From Nocardiopsis prasina DSM 43845 (GTDB lineage: Bacteria; Actinomycetota; Actinomycetes; Streptosporangiales; Streptosporangiaceae), in NCBI RefSeq assembly GCF_000341265.1, contig NZ_ANAE01000006.1, positions 1-36,970 of the forward strand: a stretch of DNA of 36,970 bases. The letters run 5' to 3'. The notes below the pieces were generated by a model. It had not been told where the DNA came from. It did no database searches and saw only the letters and a list, made by a program, of their open reading frames with translations. Of the stretch, positions 1 through 8,096 are shown in pieces (position 1 is the stretch's first letter; every line of letters starts with the position of its first letter). A program made the position numbers and the translations under genes.

Positions 1-836
1 GCCTCCTCCAGGCCCAGGCCCTCGGTGTTGGGGATCATGCCGACGGTCATCAGGCAGTGGCTACCGTCCACCGTCCGGCCGTCGGAGAGGGTCACCCGGA
101 CGCCGTCCTCGGTGCGCACGACCGACTCGGCGCGGGTCTGGCTGAGGACCGTCATGCCGCGTCGCATGAAGACCTCCTCCAGCACCTCGGCGGCGTCGGA
201 GTCCTGCGTGGGCATGACCAGTTCGCGCGAGGACACGAGGGTGACGTCGGATCCCAGGGCCTGGTAGGCGCTGGCGAACTCGGCGCCGGTGACACCGGAG
301 CCGACGACGATCAGCTTCTCCGGCAGCTCCTCCAGGTCGTAGATGTGGCGCCAGGTCAGGATGCGCTCGCCGTCCGGTTTGGCGGTGGGCAGCTCGCGGG
401 GGTGGGCGCCGGTGGCGATGAGGACGACGTCCGCGCGGATGCGGCGGTCGCCGACGGCCACGATGTGCGGGTCGACCAGCCGGGCCTCCCCGATGACCAC
501 CTCCACGCCCTCCTTGACCAGGCGGGCGCGGGTGTCGTCGGACTGGGCCCGGGCCAGGCGCTTGATCCGCGCGTTGATCTGGTCGATGTCGACCTCGACG
601 GGCTCCTTGTGCTCCTCGGCCGCCGGGATGTGGATGCCCAGGCTGGCCGACTCGCGCACGTACGTGGTGCGGGTGGACGTGGCGATCAGGCTCTTGGAGG
701 GGACGCAGTCGGTGAGGACGCAGGAACCGCCGATGCCGTCGCGTTCCACCACGGTCACGTCCGCGCCCAACTGCGCGGCGACCAACGCCGGCTCATAGCC
801 CCCGGGCCCGCCACCGATGATCACGACCTTCGTCAC
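1..836 (-). CDS. lpdA: NAD(P)H-quinone dehydrogenase / LpdA-like flavoprotein (3' end outside window)
   Basis: This is a class I pyridine-nucleotide disulfide oxidoreductase, related to dihydrolipoamide dehydrogenase and to the actinobacterial quinone reductase LpdA. It transfers electrons from NAD(P)H through FAD. The translation from the GTG at 836 shows the FAD-binding GGGPGG loop at residues 8-13, the redox-active pair Cys39/Cys44 in GGSCVLTDCVPSK, and a second NAD-binding motif VVGSGVTGAEFA in the middle. About 278 of an expected 460-470 residues are present; the dimerisation domain lies beyond base 1. An AGGGA-like ribosome site precedes the GTG. It is divergent from the PNP gene. In Mycobacterium tuberculosis lpdA also lies near deoD, an M20 amidohydrolase and add, so this looks like an ancestral neighbourhood. 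The exact electron acceptor is not shown by sequence. Confidence 0.88.
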   Translation of the reverse strand, partial: MTKVVIIGGGPGGYEPALVAAQLGADVTVVERDGIGGSCVLTDCVPSKSLIATSTRTTYVRESASLGIHIPAAEEHKEPVEVDIDQINARIKRLARAQSDDTRARLVKEGVEVVIGEARLVDPHIVAVGDRRIRADVVLIATGAHPRELPTAKPDGERILTWRHIYDLEELPEKLIVVGSGVTGAEFASAYQALGSDVTLVSSRELVMPTQDSDAAEVLEEVFMRRGMTVLSQTRAESVVRTEDGVRVTLSDGRTVDGSHCLMTVGMIPNTEGLGLEE

Positions 837-1159
837 GCTGCTTCACTCCCTCTGCGGGTGGTGCGGCCTACCCGTTCCCGGTCCGGGGCGATGTTCGGGC
901 ATGGCAGGGCACCACCTGGTTGTCTCGCTTACCTCCATTGTCGGCCATGCCGGGTGTCGATGACCGCAGCCACCCCCGGTCAACGGGCGGCCGGGGTCGG
1001 GGAGTGGCCCGTCGGACCCCCTCGCAAGCTCGGAGAATGCGACGAAGGACACGTGGATCGGGTACCGGGTTCACTCGAGGCGACATGTACATTCCGCCCT
1101 TCGGACACCCTGCGTTGCGCTCCGGGGCCAACTGACTACAGAGCGGTAGTATCCGACTT
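837..1159. promoter_or_regulatory. Divergent intergenic region lpdA / PNP with a candidate leaderless promoter
   Basis: This 323-bp stretch separates two divergent genes and holds no convincing ORF. Towards the PNP gene a -10-like hexamer TAGTAT sits at 1147-1152. That places the likely transcription start at or next to the GTG at 1160. There is no Shine-Dalgarno sequence in the preceding 20 bases, which fits a leaderless mRNA, a common arrangement in actinobacteria. I could not assign a good -35 element. The rest is GC-rich with short runs of C and G and no clear operator. Confidence 0.45.
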
Positions 1160-1984
1160 GTGAGCGAATCAGAGCAGCCGCCCCGAACCACGGGCGAGGC
1201 GAAGCAACTGGCGGACTCCGCGGCGAAGGAGCTGTTGGCCCGGGCCGGTGCCGACAGTTTCGACGCCCTGATGGTGCTCGGCTCCGGCTGGGCGGGCGTG
1301 GTGGACACGCTGGGCACGGCCGACATCGAAATCGACGCGAGCGAACTGCCCGGATTCGTGCGGCCCACCGCGGAGGGGCACAGCGACAAGGTCCGCAGCA
1401 TGTGGGTGGGCGAGAAACGCGTCCTCGTGTTCATGGGACGCGTCCACCTCTACGAGGGCTTCGGCCCGATGGTGGCCACGCACGCCGTGCGGACGGGGAT
1501 CGCCGCGGGCGCGCGGGTCGCGGTACTGACCGGTTCCGCCGGTTCCCTGCGCACCGACTTCCAGCCCGGACAGCCGGTGGTCGTGCGGGACCACATCAAC
1601 CTCACCGCGAGTTCGCCGTTGGCCGGGCCCGACTTCGTCGACCTGAGCCATGCGTACAGCGAGCGGCTGAGGGGGATCATCCACGACGTGGACGTCACCC
1701 TCGCGGAGGGTGTGTACGTGGCGACGACGGGCCCGCAGCTCCAGACACCGACCGAACTGAAGGTGCTGCGGCAGGCGGGGGCCGACGTGGTGGGGCGCTC
1801 GATCGCCCTGGAGACCATCGCGGCCGTCGAGATGGGGGCCGAGGTCCTGGGCCTGTCGATCGTCAGCAACGACGCGCTGGGGGCGGTGCTGGAGCCGTTC
1901 GAGCAGGAGCGCGCCCTGGAGGTCGTGACCCAGCGGGCACGTCGGCTGGGTGAACTGCTCAACCGGGTGGTCACGGCGGCCTGA
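1160..1984 (+). CDS. Purine nucleoside phosphorylase, trimeric family, with altered base-binding site
   Basis: The enzyme cleaves purine (deoxy)ribonucleosides with phosphate to give the free base and (deoxy)ribose-1-phosphate in the cytoplasmic salvage pathway. It has 274 residues, the usual length. Phosphate-site motifs are intact: GSGW at 41-44 and GRVHLYEG at 93-100. Asn237 in SIVSN matches the base-binding Asn. Other base-site positions differ from the family: GPSYETPAE is GPQLQTPTE (191-199), so the Glu that reads N1/N2 of 6-oxopurines is Gln195 and the stacking Phe/Tyr is Leu194. VGMS is VGRS (211-214), and TNAAGG is TGSAGS. The fold is secure, the substrate is not: it may prefer unusual nucleosides. 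The GTG start is set by a -10 box 7 bases upstream and no ribosome site. A hairpin terminator follows. Confidence 0.88.
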   Translation: MSESEQPPRTTGEAKQLADSAAKELLARAGADSFDALMVLGSGWAGVVDTLGTADIEIDASELPGFVRPTAEGHSDKVRSMWVGEKRVLVFMGRVHLYEGFGPMVATHAVRTGIAAGARVAVLTGSAGSLRTDFQPGQPVVVRDHINLTASSPLAGPDFVDLSHAYSERLRGIIHDVDVTLAEGVYVATTGPQLQTPTELKVLRQAGADVVGRSIALETIAAVEMGAEVLGLSIVSNDALGAVLEPFEQERALEVVTQRARRLGELLNRVVTAA

Positions 1985-2021
1985 GCAGCGCGTCGGTTCC
2001 TTCAGAAGGGACCGCGGGAAC

Positions 2022-2058
2022 AGCACGAAGCCCGGCCGAGGCCGGGCTTCGTCGTGCT
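2022..2058 (+). terminator. Rho-independent terminator after PNP
   Basis: A 15-bp GC-rich stem (AGCACGAAGCCCGGC, loop CGAG, near-perfect complement with a three-base bulge) begins 38 bases after the PNP stop. It lacks a long T run, as is common for actinomycete terminators. Confidence 0.7.
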
Positions 2059-2100
2059 GGGTGTCGGCGGCCCTGGGGCCGCGTTCGGTAGTGGCTGGGG

Positions 2101-2196
2101 CGCCTTCGACCGGACCCGGTGCCGGTACCGGCGTGGCGAGCGTACATCCCGAGGCCGTGGGATGGACGGTACCGACCGTGGGCCCGGTCGAAGGCG
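2101..2196. repeat. Nested inverted repeat (structured element)
   Basis: Perfect 13-bp outer arms CGCCTTCGACCGG (2101-2113) and its complement (2184-2196) enclose CGGTACCG-type palindromes (2122-2131 and 2167-2174). Inside these are CATCCC (2145-2150) and GGGATG (2159-2164). All arms are in register for one long branched hairpin of 96 bases. No reading frame here looks like a protein. Function is unknown; it may be a structured RNA segment or a palindromic DNA element. Confidence 0.6.
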
Positions 2197-2306
2197 GTGC
2201 TTTCCCCGGTGCCGCTCCGCGCCCGGGATCCCCGCAGACCCCGTTGGACTGGCGCTGGCAGCACCTTCTCTTCCCGATATTCAGTTGAACCGCGCGCGTT
2301 GCCCTG

Positions 2307-2365
2307 GGAGAAGGTCCGGGTGGGTGGCCATCCGCGCGAAGCCCGCCCACCCGGAACGTTCTCCC
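2307..2365. repeat. Large imperfect hairpin abutting the iron box
   Basis: GGGAGAAGGTCCGGGTGGGTGGCC at the left (written here only as a label for positions 2307-2330) pairs with 2341-2365 over about 22 positions with few mismatches, around an 11-base loop. On the minus strand it would be the first structure transcribed from a promoter at the iron box; on the plus strand it resembles a terminator. Which strand is used is not known. Confidence 0.5.
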
Positions 2366-2384
2366 TTAGGCATGCCTAACCTAA
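2366..2384. promoter_or_regulatory. Iron box (DmdR/IdeR/DtxR-type operator)
   Basis: TTAGGCATGCCTAACCTAA matches the 19-bp iron-box consensus TTAGGTTAGGCTAACCTAA at 15 of 19 positions, including both outer half sites TTAGG and CTAACCTAA. Such boxes bind iron-dependent DtxR-family repressors. It is odd here because it lies between the 3' ends of two convergent genes, with no evident protein gene starting nearby in either direction. Confidence 0.65.
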
Positions 2385-2481
2385 CCAGAACTCCGGGGGG
2401 TGCGTCAACCCCGCGTCCGGTGTGCCCGCCCGGCGCCCGGGCCGGGCCCCGCCCGTTCGTTCGCGGTCCCGGCAGACGACG

Positions 2482-2516
2482 GACCCGGCCTCTCGCACCT
2501 CGCGAGGGACCGGGTC
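2482..2516 (-). terminator. Terminator of the add / PH-domain operon
   Basis: GACCCGGCCTCTCGC and GCGAGGGACCGGGTC form a 15-bp near-perfect stem with a four-base loop, 20 bases beyond the stop of the minus-strand PH-domain gene. Confidence 0.65.
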
Positions 2517-2536
2517 GGATCCGGGGAAACAGCTGG

Positions 2537-3172
2537 TCAGGCGATCAGCAGCACGGCCGCCAGGAGCACCAGCGGCACGGCGAGGACGACGATGACCTCG
2601 ACCGGGACCATCGTCTGCGGGCGGTCCTCGGCGCCCAGGGCGGCCGGGCCCGCCTCGTCGATCTCCTTGATGGGGCCGCGCAGCGGACGCGCACGGTGCC
2701 TCTCCGCGTCACGGCGCAGCTCACGGGCGACCAGGTCCATCGGACGCATCGTGGTCGGGTCCCTGTCGTCGTCGTGGTCCAGGTAGCCGGACTCACGGCG
2801 CATGTTCTCCCGCACCTTGGTCCGCTTGGTCTCACGCAGGGGCCAGGACCGGTAGACCCGCTCCGGGGTGTGCACCCGCAGGACGTCCACCACGTCCACC
2901 CACACCACGGCCGCCCACGGCACGAAGGTCTCGCGCAGCGGGTTCACCATCCGGATGCCGCGCTCGGTGGAGACCACGCGGGGACGCAGCCACGCCGCGT
3001 AGACGATGGCGACGCTGAGCACCAGGACGGCCCCGGCGATCCAGGCCGCGCGGTCCTGACCGCGCACCACCAGGTCCAACAGCAGCAGGACCGCGACCAC
3101 CACCCACACGATCGCCATCACCCGGGAGGACGTCGAGTAGTGCGTGGTGACCCCCTCGGCGGATCCGGCCAT
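2537..3172 (-). CDS. PH domain-containing membrane protein (CFP2/antigen 6 type)
   Basis: A 211-residue protein, probably anchored in the cytoplasmic membrane. Two hydrophobic segments lie near residues 16-34 and 39-55. A bacterial PH-like beta domain of the 'low molecular weight antigen 6' type follows (VVSTERGIRMVNPLRE onwards), then an acidic, Arg-rich cytoplasmic stretch. The C-terminal helix is VEVIVVLAVPLVLLAAVLL. Its ATG overlaps the TGA of the adenosine deaminase gene by one base, so the two are translationally coupled and share the terminator downstream. No enzymatic role is evident. The same domain is found in actinobacterial membrane proteins of unknown function. The longer frame starting at 3601 is a shadow of add and is not used. 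Confidence 0.8.
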   Translation of the reverse strand: MAGSAEGVTTHYSTSSRVMAIVWVVVAVLLLLDLVVRGQDRAAWIAGAVLVLSVAIVYAAWLRPRVVSTERGIRMVNPLRETFVPWAAVVWVDVVDVLRVHTPERVYRSWPLRETKRTKVRENMRRESGYLDHDDDRDPTTMRPMDLVARELRRDAERHRARPLRGPIKEIDEAGPAALGAEDRPQTMVPVEVIVVLAVPLVLLAAVLLIA

Positions 3173-4269
3173 CAGTGCGTCGCCCACTTCAGCTGGGCGA
3201 AGCCCGGCTTGATGGTGCCGTTGATCAGCGCCAGCCGCTCGTCGAACGGCAGGAAGGCCGACTTCATGGCGTTGACGGTGAACCACTGGAGGTCGTCCCA
3301 GTCGTACCCGAAGGCCTCGCTCAGCTTGGCGAACTCCTCCGACAGGGTGACCCCGCTCTGGAGGCGGTTGTCGGTGTTGACCGTGACCCTGAAGCGCAGG
3401 TCGCGCAGGAGGCCGATCGGGTGCCCGGCGATGGACTCGGCGGCCCCCGTCTGGATGTTGGAGCTGGGGCACATCTCCAGCGGGACGCGCTTGTCCCGCA
3501 CGTACTGGGCCAGACGCCCCAGCACCGGCACGCCGTTCTCGTTGGTGGTGATGTCGTCGATGATGCGCACGCCGTGCCCGAGCCGGTCGCAGCCGCACCA
3601 CTGGAGCGCCTCCCAGATGGAGGGCAGCCCGAAGGCCTCACCCGCGTGGATAGTGAAGTGGAAGTTCTCCCGGCGCAGGTACTCGAAGGCGTCCAGGTGA
3701 CGGGTGGGCGGGTTGCCCGCCTCCGCGCCGGCGATGTCGAAACCGCTGACGCCGGCGTCGCGGTACCGGACCGCCAGCTCGGCGATCTCCGACGAGCGCG
3801 CCGCGTGGCGCATGGCCGTGACCAGCTGCCCCGTGCGGATGCTCCGCCCCGCGTCGGCGGCGCGCTTCTCGCCCAGTTCGAGCCCCTCCTGGACGGCCTC
3901 GACGACCTCCTCCAGGGTGAGCCCGCCCTCCAGGTGCTGCTCGGGGGCGTAGCGCTGCTCCGCGTAGACCACGCCGTCGGCGGCCAGGTCCTCCGCGGCC
4001 TCGGCCGCCACCCGCACGAGGGCGTCGCGGCTCTGCATGACCGCGGTGGTGTGGGCGAAGGTCTCCAGGTAGCGCTCCAGCGACCCGGAGTCCGACGCGT
4101 CGCGGAACCAACGCCCCAGCTCGGCCGGGTCGTAGGTGGGCAGGTCGCGGTAGCCCGCCTCCTGCGCGAGCTCCACCACCGTGGACGGGCGCAACCCGCC
4201 GTCGAGGTGGTCGTGCAGGAGCACCTTGGGCGCCCGGCGGATCTGTTCGACTGTGAGTGGCTGGTTCAT
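3172..4269 (-). CDS. add: Adenosine deaminase
   Basis: Deaminates (deoxy)adenosine to (deoxy)inosine in purine salvage, feeding a nucleoside phosphorylase such as the one at 1160. It has 365 residues, the normal length. Zinc and catalytic motifs are visible: HDHLDGG near residue 19, HAGE with its following Glu in the middle, GHGVRI, EMCPSSN, and NTDNRL containing the catalytic Asp. I chose the ATG at 4269 ([15 protein letters not shown]) because actinobacterial homologues begin there; the in-frame ATG at 4308 adds an unrelated 13-residue extension. No strong ribosome site precedes either. It is the first gene of a two-gene operon with the PH-domain protein. Confidence 0.93.
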   Translation of the reverse strand: MNQPLTVEQIRRAPKVLLHDHLDGGLRPSTVVELAQEAGYRDLPTYDPAELGRWFRDASDSGSLERYLETFAHTTAVMQSRDALVRVAAEAAEDLAADGVVYAEQRYAPEQHLEGGLTLEEVVEAVQEGLELGEKRAADAGRSIRTGQLVTAMRHAARSSEIAELAVRYRDAGVSGFDIAGAEAGNPPTRHLDAFEYLRRENFHFTIHAGEAFGLPSIWEALQWCGCDRLGHGVRIIDDITTNENGVPVLGRLAQYVRDKRVPLEMCPSSNIQTGAAESIAGHPIGLLRDLRFRVTVNTDNRLQSGVTLSEEFAKLSEAFGYDWDDLQWFTVNAMKSAFLPFDERLALINGTIKPGFAQLKWATH

Positions 4270-4371
4270 CCATTCAGGATGCCACCAGGCGGTGCGGGCA
4301 CCCGACACGGCGACACGAAGTTACCGACGATCCGGCAGAAGCCGCCCGGTCGCACCGGTGGGGCCGGTCGG

Positions 4372-4397
4372 GGGCCGCCCGTGGGGGACGGTGGCCC
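4372..4397 (-). terminator. Probable terminator of the M20 amidohydrolase gene
   Basis: GGGCCACCG and CGGGCGGCCC (minus strand) form a GC-rich stem with a seven-base loop just beyond the stop codon at 4407. There is no T run, so confidence is moderate. Confidence 0.45.
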
Positions 4398-4406
4398 GGA
4401 GGGCGG

Positions 4407-5642
4407 TCAGGCCAGGGCCTGGGTGTCCACGCGGGCGCCCTCGGGCGCGTCCTCCCACAGCGAGGTGAGCGCCGTCGTCACCATGAGGCGGGTGCCGACG
4501 CCGATCGCGCGCTCGTCGGCGTCGAACGTGCCCCGGTGCAGGTCCAGCATGTCGCCGCTCCAGTCCGGGGAGTGGGTGCCCAGACGTGCCAGCGCGCCCG
4601 GCGCGTGCTCCAGGTACCAGGCGAAGTCCTCCCCGCCCAGGCTCTGCGGGGTCGGCGTGACCGCGTCGGCGCCCAGGGCCAGGGTGGTGGCCTCGCGCAT
4701 GATCTCCACGCTGCGGGCCTCGTTGATGGTGGGCGGGACACCCCTGCGGTAGGTGACCTCGGCGTCGGCGCCGTAGGCAGAGGCGACCGACTCCACCAGG
4801 CCCTTGAGGATGTCGGGGGCGGCGTGCCAGGCCTCGTCCTCAAGGCAGCGCACGGTGCCCTCGGCGACGGCGTCGTCGGGGATGACGTTGGGCGCCGAAC
4901 CCGCGCTGATCCGACCCCACACCAGGCTGAACCCGGCCCGGGGGTCGATCCGGCGGGACAGCGCGGCGGGCAGCTCCGTGACGATCTTGCCGAGGGCGTA
5001 GACGAGGTCGGAGGTCAGGTGCGGCCGCGCGGTGTGCCCGCCCGGCCCGGACAGGCGCACCATGATCTGGTCGCAGGCGGCGGTGATCCCGCCGGTGCGC
5101 AGTCCCACCTTGCCGACCATCTGGCGGGGGTCGCAGTGCAGGGCGAAGACCCGGTCCACGCCCTCCATGCCACCGGCCCTGACGACCTCGACCGCGCCGC
5201 CGGGGAGCTCCTCGGCGGGCTGGAAGAGGAGGCGGACGCGGCCGGGCAGCGCGCCCGCCCGGTCCTGCTGGGCGAGGAAGATCCCCGTGGCCAGCAGGAC
5301 CGTGGTGTGCACGTCGTGTCCGCAGGCGTGGGCGACGCCGGGGACCGTGGAACGGTAGGGGACGTCCTTCTCGTCGGTGAGGGGAAGCGCGTCGATGTCG
5401 GCGCGAAGGGCGACCATGGGGCCGGGGCCGTCGCCGATGTCACAGATCAGGCCGGTGCCCCGGGGCAGGGTTCGGGGGGCGAGCCCCGCCTGCCGCAGGC
5501 GCTCGGCCAGTCGGCCCGTGGTGCGGTGTTCGGCGAAGGCCAGCTCCGGGTGCATGTGCAGGTCCTGGCGGAATCCCGTGAGCTCCCGCTCATGGCGCGC
5601 CAGAAAAGCCGTCAACTGCTCCGGCAGGTCACGTCCCTGCAT
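4407..5642 (-). CDS. M20-family amidohydrolase / peptidase
   Basis: A cytoplasmic metal-dependent hydrolase of the N-acyl amino acid amidohydrolase group (AmiA/HipO/IAA-amino acid hydrolase type). It removes an acyl group from an amino acid or small peptide. It has 411 residues. Motifs in order: DLHMHPELAF near 28-37, the metal ligand sites ACGHDVHTT near 109-117 and PAEELPGGA near 142-150, LHCDPRQ, the lid domain motif GPGGHTARP, and GGEDFAWYL near the C-terminus. It reads in the same direction as add and the GCS2 gene, with a 24-base gap to the latter. The natural substrate cannot be read from sequence; a salvage or peptidoglycan-peptide role is possible. Confidence 0.87.
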   Translation of the reverse strand: MQGRDLPEQLTAFLARHERELTGFRQDLHMHPELAFAEHRTTGRLAERLRQAGLAPRTLPRGTGLICDIGDGPGPMVALRADIDALPLTDEKDVPYRSTVPGVAHACGHDVHTTVLLATGIFLAQQDRAGALPGRVRLLFQPAEELPGGAVEVVRAGGMEGVDRVFALHCDPRQMVGKVGLRTGGITAACDQIMVRLSGPGGHTARPHLTSDLVYALGKIVTELPAALSRRIDPRAGFSLVWGRISAGSAPNVIPDDAVAEGTVRCLEDEAWHAAPDILKGLVESVASAYGADAEVTYRRGVPPTINEARSVEIMREATTLALGADAVTPTPQSLGGEDFAWYLEHAPGALARLGTHSPDWSGDMLDLHRGTFDADERAIGVGTRLMVTTALTSLWEDAPEGARVDTQALA

Positions 5643-5666
5643 GCGAGGGTCCCCATTTCGTTACTT

Positions 5667-6824
5667 CTATCGCGCGCCGACAAATGCCGCGCGGGCGGTG
5701 TCCCCCTCGAACTCGGCGGAGAGCAGGTCCACGACGTCTTCGAGCGAACCGCCTTCGGCGACCACCGCCCGCTGACGCTCGTAGGAGGCGCCCTTGTCCA
5801 GGATCTCGGAGATCAGGTCCAGGTCCTCCGCGCAGCCCAGGCGGGCGGCGACCGGCGCCAGTTCGCGGACCAGCTCGTAGAGGTCGTCACGGATCGGAAC
5901 CGTGGTTCCGTGTCCGTCCGTGATGACACGAGCGTCGAGTCCGTAGCGGGTGGCCCGCCACTTGTTGTCCTTCACCACCCAGGACGGCGGGCTGGGCAAG
6001 CTGTACCCGCGGTCGAGCTGGTGATCGAACAGCTCCACCAGACACTGGGAGAGAGCGGCGGCCATTCCCACCTCGCGCAAGGTGGGAATCCCGTCGAACA
6101 TCCGGATCTCGATGGTGCCGAAATCCGGGTGCGGACGGATGTCCCACCAGACTTCCTTGATAGAGGCGATGGTACCCGCATTGAGAAGGGTTTCGAGGTA
6201 ATCCTCGAAAGCGGGCCACCCGGGGAGGTTCGGCGGAGGCCCCGAGGTGGGGAGCGCGCCGAAAACAATCGAGCGCGCGGAGGCCAACCCCGTGTCGTGA
6301 CCACCCCAAAACGGGCTAGAAGCACTCAAAGCCAGAAAATGTGGGAGATACTTCGCAAGTGCGTTCACAATGGGAATGGCCTTCTCCTGGCCGCGCACCC
6401 CCACGTGGACGTGCACACCGCAGGTCAGGATCCTGCGGGCCAGCCACTGCATCTGGTCGACCAGCTCCCCGTACCGCTTGCCGGGGCTCAGCTGTTGGTC
6501 CCGCCAGTGGTCGATCGGGTGGGTACCGGAACACGTCAGCGTGGCACCACGGGGTTCCAGCACCTCCCGCATGCGCGCCACGTTGCGACCGAGGTCGCGC
6601 TTGGCCTCCTCGACCGTCTCGCAGATTCCCGTGACGACCTCCACCTGTGACTGCATCAGTTCGTGCCGCAGCGGGGGGACCGCGGCCTCACTACTGAGGT
6701 CCGGGAGTTCGGCGAGGAGCTGCCCCGCCTCCTGCCGCAGATGGCGACTGTTCCGGTCGACGAGTTGGAGTTCCCACTCGACCCCGAGTGTCGCGCGCTC
6801 GGACGATTTGAATGCGATTCCCAT
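5667..6824 (-). CDS. Carboxylate-amine ligase, GCS2/YbdK family (glutamate-cysteine ligase-like)
   Basis: An ATP-dependent ligase of the glutamate-cysteine ligase type 2 family, 385 residues. It opens with the family signature TLGVEWELQLVD (residues 12-23). HVHVGV near 138-143 and the segment WWDIRPHPDFGTIEIRMFD carry metal and nucleotide-binding residues. The family joins an amino group to the gamma-carboxylate of glutamate or similar acids. Members include weak gamma-glutamylcysteine synthetases and EgtA-like enzymes, so the product here is unknown. A strong ribosome site AGGAGGT precedes the ATG at 6824. Its closest neighbour downstream is the M20 hydrolase, 24 bases away, and the pair may act on related amide bonds. 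Confidence 0.85.
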   Translation of the reverse strand: MGIAFKSSERATLGVEWELQLVDRNSRHLRQEAGQLLAELPDLSSEAAVPPLRHELMQSQVEVVTGICETVEEAKRDLGRNVARMREVLEPRGATLTCSGTHPIDHWRDQQLSPGKRYGELVDQMQWLARRILTCGVHVHVGVRGQEKAIPIVNALAKYLPHFLALSASSPFWGGHDTGLASARSIVFGALPTSGPPPNLPGWPAFEDYLETLLNAGTIASIKEVWWDIRPHPDFGTIEIRMFDGIPTLREVGMAAALSQCLVELFDHQLDRGYSLPSPPSWVVKDNKWRATRYGLDARVITDGHGTTVPIRDDLYELVRELAPVAARLGCAEDLDLISEILDKGASYERQRAVVAEGGSLEDVVDLLSAEFEGDTARAAFVGAR

Positions 6825-6934
6825 CTGACCTCCTGGTGTGGGACAGCCCTTGTGACCGACGCACCGTTGGTCCCGGAGAACCGGTCATCCGGGACAGAGG
6901 AGGACTACCCGTCTCACACCGCGCGCATACGGAA

Positions 6935-8089
6935 TCAACCCACAGTAAAAAACGACTTCTTTCCGATCGTTTTCCGTTTCCGTGGCGAGGCACCCCGTAC
7001 CCTCAACGCCACCGCCGCGACACCCGCCGTGAACGCCGCCACGACCAGCGACAACCCCAGGGCGAGCAGCCGCTGGGCGAGTCGGCGCTCGGCCAGGTCC
7101 TCCGGACTCGGCCGCAGCACCGGGCGCGGACGCGTCCAATCCATGCCGTTCTCCTCGGGCAGCGGGAAGGACCCGGTGTAGGGCGGCTGCATCGGCAGCC
7201 AGGTGGCCGTCCAGGCCGCGCTGAACATGATCACGCGCATCACCAGGTTGATCCACACCAGCAGACCGACCAGGACGGCGAAGGACGCGTACACGGGATT
7301 GCCGAGCGTCCCGGCCAGCAACTGCGTCGCGACGTTCTTGAGGATCTCGAACCCCACGGCGCCCAACAGGGCTCCGCGCCACATCTGGGCTGTGGGCCGC
7401 CCCGCCCCCGACAACAGGGCGAAGGCCAGCACGAACAGGCACATGTTCACGCCGATCGCGATGACCAGCGCCAGGGCCCGCAGGGACAGGTTGGCCACCA
7501 GCGACCCGTCCAGCCCCACCAGGGAGAGCATCCACACCGTGGCGGTCTGCATGAAACTGGTGAAGGCGACCGTGAAGAGCAGCGCCGTGCCCAACGCGAT
7601 CATGACCAGCAGGTCGACCAGCTTGCGCACCAGGAAGTTGGGGCCCTGCCGGAGGCTGTTCAGCCAGATGGTGTGCAGAGCCTCCCGCAGCGCCGACACC
7701 GAGTTCAGCCCCGCGTACAACAGGCCCAGCAGACCGATCACACTCGCACCCACCCGGGCCTTGGCGATCTGCTCCATGGGCAGCTGGTCGGACAGCCCGG
7801 GCAGCACCTCGTCCAGCGCCCGCTCAAGGTAGGAGGTGAGCTCCACCTGCTGGGAGGCGAGGAAACCCACCACGGCGAAGGCCAGCGCCAGCAACGGGAA
7901 GAAGGACAGGAAGGCGAAGTAGGTGACCGCCCCGGCCAACTGGGTGCCGTTGCGGTCCGAGTAGCGCCCGTAGGCCCGCACCAAGTGGTCGACCGACGGG
8001 TACCGGCGTCTCAGCGTCCAGTAACCGTCCATCGCCGCGTTCTGGTAACGCTGGGCCGTGTCCTTGGCACGGTCCGCCGCTGGTGACAT
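6935..8089 (-). CDS. YihY/BrkB family inner-membrane protein
   Basis: A 384-residue polytopic membrane protein of the YihY/virulence factor BrkB (formerly 'RNase BN') family. Six hydrophobic segments can be seen, beginning with AVTYFAFLSFFPLLALAFAV at about residues 54-73. The family signature GTQLAGAVTYFAFLSFFPL is present. A C-terminal seventh hydrophobic stretch (LLALGLSLVVAAFTAGV) precedes a basic tail. Members have been proposed to be transporters or envelope proteins; no activity is firmly established and the RNase assignment was withdrawn. AAGGGACC upstream of the ATG at 8089 acts as ribosome site. The 134-bp repeat array starts immediately upstream of this gene and could lie within its promoter region. 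Confidence 0.85.
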   Translation of the reverse strand: MSPAADRAKDTAQRYQNAAMDGYWTLRRRYPSVDHLVRAYGRYSDRNGTQLAGAVTYFAFLSFFPLLALAFAVVGFLASQQVELTSYLERALDEVLPGLSDQLPMEQIAKARVGASVIGLLGLLYAGLNSVSALREALHTIWLNSLRQGPNFLVRKLVDLLVMIALGTALLFTVAFTSFMQTATVWMLSLVGLDGSLVANLSLRALALVIAIGVNMCLFVLAFALLSGAGRPTAQMWRGALLGAVGFEILKNVATQLLAGTLGNPVYASFAVLVGLLVWINLVMRVIMFSAAWTATWLPMQPPYTGSFPLPEENGMDWTRPRPVLRPSPEDLAERRLAQRLLALGLSLVVAAFTAGVAAVALRVRGASPRKRKTIGKKSFFTVG

Positions 8090-8096
8090 GGGGTCC

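Noticed and set aside
2054-3700. A 548-residue plus-strand frame
   Set aside because: It crosses the terminators and the antisense of the PH-domain and add genes; the translation has no domain features.
6935-8089. Ribonuclease BN
   Set aside because: Older databases give this name to the YihY family; the nuclease assignment was later withdrawn and the protein is clearly polytopic.
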